DNA from: Aplidium turbinatum
Lineage: Eukaryota; Chordata; Ascidiacea; Aplousobranchia; Polyclinidae
NCBI GenBank assembly: GCA_918807975.1
Contig: OU964925.1
Coordinates: 5,680,798-5,744,797 of the forward strand
Direction: 5' to 3'
Length of the DNA stretch: 64,000 bases
Positions 58,601 through 64,000 of the stretch are shown here, piece by piece (the first letter of the stretch is position 1; each line of letters begins with the position of its first letter). The notes beneath the pieces are model-generated. The model had not been told where the DNA came from. It was given only the letters and a program-made list of their open reading frames with translations, and did no database searches. The translations under genes and the position numbers were made by a program.

Positions 58601-59763
58601 TAAGATATCTATTTTTCAAAAGTTGTGCTTCACTCATAAGTACGCAATGACAAGCAATGTCTGAGAAAACACTGAGCTACAATGATCATTAACTGAAAAC
58701 AGATCTACTCAACAAAAATTAAAAAAGATATGTTAAGTGAACCTTTGTTTTAAAAAAATACGCAAAGTATTGTATACGAGAAAAATCACAAAAGTAACAT
58801 AAATAATATCTGCGATTTCAAAATGGTGATGCATGCAAAATCTAAAAACAAAAATCAATACCATGTGCTAGTAAACCCCCAGGGCAGTGGAACGTAAGGC
58901 ACTAAGGCAGTGGTGATCTGTTTGGTAATGTTGAAAAATAAAAATGAAGCACCCTTCCACCCAACCACCCGATCCTACAATTACCCTGTTCCCATGTTCA
59001 TCCCAAATTCTAACTACCGGGATTTTCTTCTTCATGTTTTCCGAAACCGACCGCTTTGTGGAAGGGTTTTGTTTCTGGGTTTCTTTTGAAGATGGTGACG
59101 GCTTGTGAAATCCAAAAATCTGATAAAGCAATGGAAATGTTTATTTTAGCACTATGGCAAACAATTTAATTATGCAAGAAATTAACTTTTATGCTTAAAC
59201 AGTTTTAGGCAAAGAAGCAAACAATGCATCATACAGTGGTTAATAGTGCTTTTTGACATATAAATATTTAGTGTTAAAACATAATTTTCGAAGTACAGAT
59301 GAAACCAAATAATGGCATACTCAATTCCTCAAGCTTTTATTATGCGCTGCTTAACTTATATATGCAGTTTTCCGAATAAAATTATTCGATCATCTTATGA
59401 ACTTTGGGATTTAGAAACCGTTAACGATAAAACGGTTTATGCGTTTAACCGGTATACAATCAACCGGTTTCCTCTGTAAATTGAAAACCATTGATCACAA
59501 CCAGAACCAAAGCAATTCCACAGAACGAAATTTTTACAACTACTTATGGAATATGACGTCACAATTCTTTCAATGACGTTGCATTGTGCGTCAACAAGGC
59601 ACCTGCTTGTCGTGGTCAGCGTAACTGATTTGCTGCACGCTAGGAAGCTCGTCGTTTTCTTGATCGACATGTTTGGAGGAGAAGGGACTCGGCATCCTCC
59701 TTCCTGCTCTCCGTGGCTTGAGAGGAGCGTGAATACGAGGGATGTACTTGATGTTCGTTGATC
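43473..59763 (-). CDS. DEPDC5: DEPDC5 (GATOR1 complex subunit), C-terminal part; 5' exons off window
   Basis: Twenty coding exons, in gene order: 59763-59603, 59119-58985, 58203-58057, 57775-57411, 57064-56913, 53995-53851, 53390-53146, 52562-52436, 51835-51664, 51445-51312, 49598-49481, 49226-48999, 48522-48416, 47705-47585, 47099-46991, 46630-46404, 46127-45966, 45052-44900, 43990-43947, 43890-43473. All are GT/AG and in phase, giving about 1155 residues. Matches to remembered vertebrate DEPDC5: NRRRWVHTYPRGPQGEA (exon 4), GLDWKSLKCPACLP (6), INQRLCHGFQII (7), YYWNHLDIYVC (9), LKSWRTKF (10), EGFVRFLEHLNK (11), DEP domain (13-15), RWFEV (16), FELQWMVATA (17), SPLFVPLN (18), YWSFNYMQTKRWRTAAL (20). 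Known role: with NPRL2 and NPRL3, GATOR1 acts as GAP for RagA/B at the lysosome and restrains mTORC1. Least sure are the borders of exons 18 and 19. Confidence 0.95.
45606..45693. mobile_element. 88-bp TA-flanked palindromic MITE (DEPDC5 intron)
   Basis: The left end TACAGACTGTTTAATG and the right end (- strand) TACAGGATGTTCATAAAG lead into a perfect pair TAAAGTCCTGTTACAATTTC. TA flanks both sides (45604-45605 and 45694-45695). This is the form of a very short Tc1/mariner-type miniature. Confidence 0.75.
46200..46345 (-). mobile_element. SINE A fragment in DEPDC5 intron
   Basis: On the - strand: CTGGTTCGATACCGCTCTAG (B box) and GCCATGCCTGAAGGGGACAG, GATTGG, CCCGTCCG. The 3' part matches the copy at 4550-4813. 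It lies within the intron between exons 16 and 17. Confidence 0.55.
46991..48522 (-). CDS. DEPDC5: DEPDC5 DEP domain exons (13-15)
   Basis: Exon 13 (48522-48416) ends in EMSEIITAMKNL, exon 14 (47705-47585) gives FPEQTGLPKYTFISLEAVHW and exon 15 (47099-46991) gives RMRSYGLIAEVSREGASVF and YGYHLYNVKD. Together they form one DEP domain of about 95 residues: helix 1, the W of the second helix, and the beta-hairpin YGYHLY. For exon 14 the acceptor at 47706 is preferred because it restores phase and the FPEQTGL segment. Confidence 0.9.
47945..48092 (-). mobile_element. SINE A fragment in DEPDC5 intron
   Basis: The + strand words GAAGTGTCCGTTAGTTAAAG, GTGTTGTTGTCTGTG, GCCAGTGAATGGAGACATG and AATGCGTTGCTGAAGCGCAC correspond to the body of the copies at 4.6 and 38.5 kb. 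An internal duplication of GAACTAC-type words enlarges it. The tRNA-like head is missing. Confidence 0.6.
48612..48890 (+). pseudogene. LINE reverse transcriptase C-terminal remnant
   Basis: The frame 48612-48857 reads LNRLQTGVGRFNIK, PSCACGLDIQTAHHII and ends in YTMHWLLHLDITT. LNRLRTG.GR, a C.CG zinc-like pair and Q.. .H.. followed by a WL..L end is the standard C-terminus of Jockey/CR1/R1-type LINE polymerases. GGCGGCCTCAAACACGAGAA after it looks like a LINE 3' end. It is truncated to about 80 residues and lies antisense in a DEPDC5 intron. The clade is not certain. Confidence 0.7.
49912..51122. mobile_element. hAT element, 1.2 kb, non-autonomous, in DEPDC5 intron
   Basis: GTCTACAG is present at 49904-49911 and 51123-51130, a perfect 8-bp target duplication. 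The ends are CAGAGATCACCAAC and (- strand) CAGGGGTCACCAAC. GCGGCCCGC-rich subterminal blocks lie inside both ends. Short frames inside (for example 50788-50988) show no transposase domain, so the copy must depend on an autonomous relative. It sits between DEPDC5 exons 10 and 11. Confidence 0.9.
51312..53995 (-). CDS. DEPDC5: DEPDC5 middle exons (6-10)
   Basis: Exon 6 starts at the acceptor of 53995 with GLDWKSLKCPACLPITTDY. Exon 7 carries MEIFLELINQRLCHGFQIIK and a Ser-rich linker. Exon 8 gives HGRQYHILRLSTDEDKI. Exon 9 gives SYMLWPKTRAQF and HEKVEDYYWNHLDIYVCDP. Exon 10 gives LKSWRTKFVTLAAP and a basic stretch. Phases join exons 6-7 at Gly, 7-8 at Ser, 8-9 at Lys. Exon 6 uses a weak donor (GTCCGT). 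Confidence 0.9.
53523..53629. mobile_element. 107-bp hAT MITE with perfect target duplication
   Basis: GTTTTAAC flanks it exactly at 53515-53522 and 53630-53637. The ends CAGGGCTGTGGAATTGGG and (- strand) CAGGGCTGTGGAGTCGGAGG are inverted repeats. It lies in the DEPDC5 intron between exons 6 and 7. The end motif is common among hAT elements of animals. Confidence 0.9.
53698..53757. repeat. PAL copy (DEPDC5 intron), right arm lost
   Basis: CAACTGGCAAAATCCCGTCG, TTTTGCATTGATTCAATGTC and GGTAAACTATAAAAACC. Confidence 0.55.
55342..55593 (+). mobile_element. tRNA-derived SINE, family C
   Basis: The head GGCTGCGTAGCCGAGTGGTG is a clear A box. ATGGGTTCGACACCGCTCC is a clear B box 45 bases on. The body has AGACACTTAATGGCAGCC and GCAATGGGCGCAAATAAAAA, and it ends in ATTATTATTATTAA. 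Both promoter boxes are intact by eye. The 168-residue frame antisense to it is an artefact. Confidence 0.85.
56230..56607 (-). CDS. Unrecognised open frame in a DEPDC5 intron
   Basis: The frame of 125 codons on the same strand as DEPDC5 includes LILEFENMP-like, CGACCKTWKHESSK and MNITLTLEEFINLARA. The CG.CC pair and the LTLEEF motif have a faint look of a zinc knuckle followed by a PC4-like helix, but I would not assign it. An antisense frame of similar length (56168-56524) overlaps. It could be part of a mobile element, an alternative exon or chance. Confidence 0.25.
   Translation of the reverse strand: MPCFCDCMLVLLWHLTKLTNLVVFEVNAHTNPQQSIGICFILEFENMPLSGLVCINATQLLTLDQPTRLKSEDCRQFIETKKMHLIRCGACCKTWKHESSKLTILDKKNMNITLTLEEFINLARA
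56737..56815. repeat. PAL copy (DEPDC5 intron)
   Basis: TCCCAGATAGCAAATCTCTCC, TTTTCATTGATCATGCAGAC, GTCAACGTAATAAGTGATTTG, CTGTTTAAA. The ends are good and the right arm is shortened. Confidence 0.7.
56913..59763 (-). CDS. DEPDC5: DEPDC5 exons 1-5 of this window
   Basis: Exon 59763-59603 starts in mid-codon with STNIKYIPRIHAPLKPRRAG, corresponding to the end of the N-terminal half of DEPDC5, and ends ISYADHDKQ. The next two exons are less conserved, Ser- and Lys-rich linkers (KRSVSENMKKKIPV; VHIPFCGTLGHMKAQ). Exon 57775-57411 is strongly conserved: FNPFNPALM, then NRRRWVHTYPRGPQGEA. Exon 57064-56913 is a polar linker ending EGFASSKG. The region before, with the N-terminal and SABA domains, is beyond the right edge. 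Confidence 0.85.
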
Positions 59764-60159
59764 CTGGAATGGAATTCCTCATGAGTGCACTCCTGATGGA
59801 ATTTCACGAGTGATAATACCTGACATATACATTATAAACCACATGATCTGCACCGACAGTGATACTTTCATCTTTATTTCGTTAATTGTAAAAAACAATT
59901 TGTACAAATTAAAATTAACATTGCTACCATGGCAATTGAAATTACTACCGTATTCAAAAAAACAATTGATTTTATTAGGAAATAATTAAGTCTCGCGTCA
60001 TTCACGTATTGTGCACTCAGGTCTCGCGTCATTCACGTATTGTGCACCCATGGCCACCTAAAGATACGACTTGATTTGTCACATTTTGCAGAAATTTCCA
60101 GGTTTTTCTAACTTTTGGCAAACGTTTAAATAAATTTTCTAAAAATTAGATTTTTACGC
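59764..60159 (-). other. DEPDC5 intron sequence with a 27-bp direct repeat
   Basis: GTCTCGCGTCATTCACGTAT is the start of a 27-bp unit at 59990-60016 repeated exactly at 60021-60047, four bases apart. It lies about 110 bases from the end of the gypsy element. No other feature was seen. Confidence 0.7.
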
Positions 60160-60432
60160 TGTTCTGTTACAATAACCAGACATTTCACTTACTGAAGTTT
60201 TAATTAACTTAAAAGTATGATATCTAAATACAGAACATAAATACATACGTAAACAGAAAAGAACATCATTACTCTGTAAACATAGGAACCTAACACCAGC
60301 TAACAAACTCAAGACTGCAACGAGTTGAAAACACAAAACACCGCGTGTACCAATAAAGAAAGAATGCCTGCGTCCGAAACAAAATAATAATGACGTCACA
60401 CACGCGAATCAGAAGAGCGCAATTTCATTACA
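60160..60432 (-). repeat. Candidate 3' LTR of the gypsy element (273 bp)
   Basis: On the - strand it begins TGTAATGAAATTGCGC directly after the purine tract GGTGGAGGAGAT and ends GTAACAGAACA, so it has TG...CA borders. Without the 5' LTR the borders are a proposal only. Confidence 0.55.
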
Positions 60433-60513
60433 ATCTCCTCCACCAAAATAGTGAGAATATTAATAGCGAATACATAGCAAATATAATAACACGGTAGCTT
60501 AAAGAGAACACAT

Positions 60514-63500
60514 TTAGTAAGATAGCCTATCAGGAGGTTTACGTTCTCTTGATGATCGCCAACCCACTTCAGTTTGTGCTTTCACAACCTTTTTGGGCGA
60601 GTCGTCAACTTCGGCGAGCGGTAAGTCGGTAGGCCTATTATCTGCTGGGCTAACTCCCATGCTATCAGGTTCAAGCACGCCATCTTGTGACGGAGGTGAA
60701 GACGAATGTCCTGTGGGGGCAAGATCTCTGGCAGATACAGTGGCTTCATGACCATTTTCGAAACGTACACGGGCATAATTCGGATTACTTTCGAGAATCT
60801 CGGCACTGTCAACAAGGGGTTCATATTTACTGTTACGCACATGCCGTCTAACGTACACAGGACCATCTTCGAGCCAAGTCGGGACAGAAGTGCCACACGA
60901 TGATCGTCGTGAAAAATTAAACAAGCGATCGTGAGGGGTTTCGTTTGTGGCAGTATTAAGCAATGATCGGATCGAATGTAAAGCCTTGGGTAACACAGCT
61001 TCCCAGTGGGCAGTACGTAAATTTTTCGATCTTAAACACAGTTTTATGGCAGTCCACACAATACCATTGTAACGTTCACATTGAGCATTCCCTTGGGGGT
61101 TATATACAGAAGTGAAACTAGTCGCAACAGACAAATTTCTCAAGTACTCTTTTAACCTCTTAGAAAATTTAAACGCTTTGGCGTTATCAGAATGGATAAT
61201 GCTAGGCGTACCGTATACCGAAAACAAATTATGCAAACATGAAATCACAGTATCGCCACTGGTATCAGCACAAGGAAATACAAACGGAAAGCGAGAATAC
61301 TCATCCACGATAGTAAGAAAATAACGATTTTTAGAAACTGATGGTATCGGGCCTTTAAAATCTATGTTCAGTCTCTCAAACGGTTGGGTAGATTTGATTA
61401 AAGTAGCATTCGGTGGCTTATAAAATCGTGGCTTTACTTCACAGCATACTTCACAATTAGCAGTCAAACGTCGAACGTCTTCAACTGAATACGGTAAATT
61501 TTTCATACGAATAAAGTGAAACATTCTTGTCACCCCTGGGTGACATAATTTGTCGTGAATTTCGTACAGTGTAGTGTCTGCTGTGCTGGCACAATATGCT
61601 CTTGAAATAGCATCTGGTGCTACGTTCAAAGTCCCAGGCCTATAGATAATGTCGTAAGAAAATTGTGAAAGTTCAACTCTCCATCGGAGAATTTTGTCGT
61701 TTTTAATTTTGCCATGATTTTTGTTGTCAAACATAAACTTTACCGAATTTTGATCGGTGACGAGGCTAAAACGACGGCCGTGGAGAAAATGCGACCATTT
61801 TCGAACAGCTTCCACTATTGCCGTGGCCTCTTTCTCAACACTTGCATGATGCTTTTCATGGCGATTTAAGGTGCGAGAGAAAAATGCAACCGGTTTACCG
61901 TTTTGTTGAAGTATTGCTGACAGTGCTACGTCCGACGCATCGGTTTCAACACAAAAAGGCAAATTTTCATCAATTGCTTGCAACGTCGCGTCCGCCAACA
62001 CTTGTTTTAAGGTTTTAAACGCGTTTTCAGCATCTTGATTCAATGGAAATGATGCTGTTTCCGTTAGAGGCTTTATTTTATCCGAATACTTTGGTATCCA
62101 ACGTGCATAGTACGCAAATAACCCGACAATTCGTCGTAGAGCCTTTGTACTCCGGGGCACAGGCATTTGAAGGAGGGGCCTTACTCTTTCTGGATCTGGA
62201 ATTATAGTTCCATTTTGAACTCTATACCCTAAAAGATCAATTGTTTTACATGAGTACTTGCACTTCTTTTCATTAAAAGTAAGGTTGCAGTCTTTAGCAA
62301 CATCCAGGAAGTGACGCAGATTTTCGTCGTGTTCCTGTTTTGTTTTGCCACACACTGTCACATTGTCTAAGTAAGCAAAAGTACTTTTACAAGAATGTCG
62401 ATCAATAATGTCATCTATAATTCTTTGAAACCATGGCACCGCGTTAGTTAAGCCGAATGGAATGACATTGTACTCGTACAGTTGACCATTTGCTTCAAAA
62501 GCGGTGTACAAGCGATCAGCTTCGGGAATTTCAATTTGATGATAGGCACTTTTGAGATCGAGTGTGCTGAAGAACGTGTATTGGGCAATTTTGTTTACTT
62601 GATCTTGCATATTGGGTAATGGGTAAGCGTCTAAATCAGTGAATTTGTTAATTGTGCGGCTATAATCCACACACATTCTTTTCCGGTGAATTTCTTCATT
62701 TTCCCCAGACACAACAAGAACTTGGGCTCTCCATGGGGAGGTACTTGGACGAATTGTTCTATTAGCTAGTTGCGTTTGAATGGCATTTCCAATAAATTTT
62801 TCATTAGTAATAGATTGTTTTCTTGATTTTGTGGCAATAGGTTTGCAATCTGCAGTCAAATGTTCAAAAAGTTGTGGCATGAGAGGTGTTTTAATTTTTC
62901 CTAGAGCGCCAAGCTGAAGTAATGGTTCCTTTCCACCAAAATCAATTTTTACTGACTCGTGTTGTTTTAAGAAGTCTTGTCCCAAAATTACGTCAGTCAG
63001 TAAGTGTTTTAAAATCACCAGATTGACATCAACATATTTGCGTTGCTCGAGTTCAATGTTTACTTGACAGTAACCTTGACTACTTGACGCTTTTCCTTTT
63101 ATCGCCATTCCAATTTTACATGATTGAGGGTGAACTACAAGATTATGCCTTCGAACAAACTCTTTATCCACATGGCTTAAACTGGATCCGGTGTCAATTA
63201 ATGCATTAGCCCAAATGCCATTGATGCTAATTCTAACATTTACCTTTGTCGGGGGGTCTCCTGTTGGTTCCGACGATGATACCACCGCGAGCGATTCCAT
63301 TGCAGAAGACTTCTTCCAACTCGTGCGACAAACCACCGCGTAGTGTCCGTAAGCGTTGCATTTGTAGCACTTGACTTTTCTGGCAGGGCACAGCGACCGA
63401 GCATGTTTTGGAAAACTTCCACAATATCCACATTTTGATTTGAAGCTGGATTGATTGGAACTACCCGCAAGTTGGTTTGGAATAGCAGCAGTACTGGGTT

Positions 63501-64000
63501 CATCATGATACTCAGAAATCGGCTTTGACACAAACGGCCTGTCGTATTGTTCGGAGTTTCGATGAGCAATTTCTAGGGAACGAGCTTGCTTGAAAATAGC
63601 TTCTAGCGTTGTGGTCTCTGGCGTGTTGTTTTCCAAAAGACGCTGTCGAATCTCGTGAGAGACAATACCAGAAATGAACGTTTCGCATATAGCTTCATTT
63701 CGATATTCTATTGCCGTCACCTGTCTATAATCACAATCTTTCGCTAACGTTTTTAGCTTTTGTAGATAGTCATCTAGCGATTGACTTATTTCTTGTTTGC
63801 AAGTTTTCAATTGGTAGCGTGAGAAACTACTGTTGATAGGTTTCTCATAAAGAGCACGTAGTGTAGCGACTGCATTGTCGAACGTGTCGCACTCACTAAT
63901 ATAATCATAAACGTCGGCATCTACATGCGCAATCAGGCATCTTAGCTTGTCCACATCAGTCGCATCCGGTGTACCTTCTAAGAATCCCGTGAATTGTTTG
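60514..64000 (-). CDS. Gypsy gag-pol polyprotein (5' end off window)
   Basis: The frame is open to the right edge and covers more than 1,150 codons. Numbering residues from the codon at 63954: the end of a gag capsid-like region (1-170), two Cys-rich zinc knuckles (CGYCGSFPKH and CYKCNAYGHYAVVC, 175-209), a protease with LIDTGSSLSH (254-256 the DTG), reverse transcriptase (about 395-580, with DLKSAYHQI and VIPFGLTNA), RNase H (about 665-785, with VETDAS), integrase zinc finger (about 800-838) and integrase core (about 860-970, with NIDFKGPIP and HSDNAKAF). A single frame for gag and pol is known for several gypsy lineages. Confidence 0.9.
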   Translation of the reverse strand, partial: KQFTGFLEGTPDATDVDKLRCLIAHVDADVYDYISECDTFDNAVATLRALYEKPINSSFSRYQLKTCKQEISQSLDDYLQKLKTLAKDCDYRQVTAIEYRNEAICETFISGIVSHEIRQRLLENNTPETTTLEAIFKQARSLEIAHRNSEQYDRPFVSKPISEYHDEPSTAAIPNQLAGSSNQSSFKSKCGYCGSFPKHARSLCPARKVKCYKCNAYGHYAVVCRTSWKKSSAMESLAVVSSSEPTGDPPTKVNVRISINGIWANALIDTGSSLSHVDKEFVRRHNLVVHPQSCKIGMAIKGKASSSQGYCQVNIELEQRKYVDVNLVILKHLLTDVILGQDFLKQHESVKIDFGGKEPLLQLGALGKIKTPLMPQLFEHLTADCKPIATKSRKQSITNEKFIGNAIQTQLANRTIRPSTSPWRAQVLVVSGENEEIHRKRMCVDYSRTINKFTDLDAYPLPNMQDQVNKIAQYTFFSTLDLKSAYHQIEIPEADRLYTAFEANGQLYEYNVIPFGLTNAVPWFQRIIDDIIDRHSCKSTFAYLDNVTVCGKTKQEHDENLRHFLDVAKDCNLTFNEKKCKYSCKTIDLLGYRVQNGTIIPDPERVRPLLQMPVPRSTKALRRIVGLFAYYARWIPKYSDKIKPLTETASFPLNQDAENAFKTLKQVLADATLQAIDENLPFCVETDASDVALSAILQQNGKPVAFFSRTLNRHEKHHASVEKEATAIVEAVRKWSHFLHGRRFSLVTDQNSVKFMFDNKNHGKIKNDKILRWRVELSQFSYDIIYRPGTLNVAPDAISRAYCASTADTTLYEIHDKLCHPGVTRMFHFIRMKNLPYSVEDVRRLTANCEVCCEVKPRFYKPPNATLIKSTQPFERLNIDFKGPIPSVSKNRYFLTIVDEYSRFPFVFPCADTSGDTVISCLHNLFSVYGTPSIIHSDNAKAFKFSKRLKEYLRNLSVATSFTSVYNPQGNAQCERYNGIVWTAIKLCLRSKNLRTAHWEAVLPKALHSIRSLLNTATNETPHDRLFNFSRRSSCGTSVPTWLEDGPVYVRRHVRNSKYEPLVDSAEILESNPNYARVRFENGHEATVSARDLAPTGHSSSPPSQDGVLEPDSMGVSPADNRPTDLPLAEVDDSPKKVVKAQTEVGWRSSRERKPPDRLSY

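Larger units (their letters stand above)
60160..64000 (-). mobile_element. Ty3/gypsy LTR retrotransposon, runs off the right edge
   Basis: The - strand element has a gag-pol frame followed by a purine tract and a candidate 3' LTR. Its 5' LTR and the start of gag are outside the window. The order protease, reverse transcriptase, RNase H, integrase marks Ty3/gypsy rather than copia. In the part visible it looks whole, with one long frame and no evident breaks, which suggests a young insertion. It lies in a DEPDC5 intron, on the same strand as the gene. I do not assign it to a clade. Confidence 0.85.

Noticed and set aside
1-64000. CRISPR array, bacterial operon or rRNA genes
   Set aside because: No regularly spaced identical repeats with unique spacers, no bacterial gene layout and no rRNA sequence; the window is spliced animal DNA.

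Overview
This is animal nuclear DNA: AT-rich, with spliced genes using GT/AG introns and a dense load of transposable elements. Two conserved animal genes can be read. The first is a MEX-3 family RNA-binding protein gene on the + strand (coding exons between 7116 and 11875). The second is the C-terminal two thirds or so of a DEPDC5 gene, the GATOR1 subunit, on the - strand (coding exons between 59763 and 43473; its N-terminal exons lie beyond the right edge). The MEX-3 has two KH domains and a C-terminal RING, like that of most animals. The repeats (hAT, Tc1/mariner-like, Penelope-like, tRNA-derived SINEs) point to an invertebrate. A tunicate or another marine invertebrate is possible, but I cannot fix the species.

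Layout. 1-7.1 kb: inverted-repeat elements, a broken transposase-like gene (about 2460-3748) and a tRNA-derived SINE. 7.1-14.1 kb: mex3 with seven coding exons, a fold-back element with tandem repeats in the intron that splits KH1, and a 3' UTR that could be about 0.5 or 2.2 kb long. 14.1-43.4 kb: about 29 kb with no recognisable gene, filled with hAT and mariner miniatures, three SINE copies of one tRNA-Leu-like family, two of another, Penelope-type tails and many short palindromes. 40.9-43.0 kb: a rearranged Penelope-like retroelement with a GIY-YIG domain and inverted terminal tails. 43.47 kb to the right edge: DEPDC5. Its introns hold SINEs, a LINE remnant, two hAT elements with perfect 8-bp target duplications, a TA-flanked palindrome and a Ty3/gypsy LTR retrotransposon (60160 to beyond 64000) on the same strand as the gene.

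How the genes work: they are unrelated. MEX-3 proteins bind 3' UTRs and control translation or decay of target mRNAs. DEPDC5 with NPRL2 and NPRL3 forms GATOR1, which switches off Rag GTPases and so mTORC1 when amino acids are scarce. No operon, CRISPR array, rRNA or convincing functional tRNA gene was seen.

The most unusual pattern is a family of near-palindromic repeats of about 80-90 bp, with ends like CCCAGNCAGCAAATC and a centre near CAACGTCTGCAGACGTTG. It appears some 20 times across the window, in intergenic DNA, introns and the mex3 3' UTR. The second is a set of at least four different Penelope-type tails sharing a hammerhead-like core. Exon borders were read by eye from splice signals, reading phase and remembered family sequences; no alignment was run.
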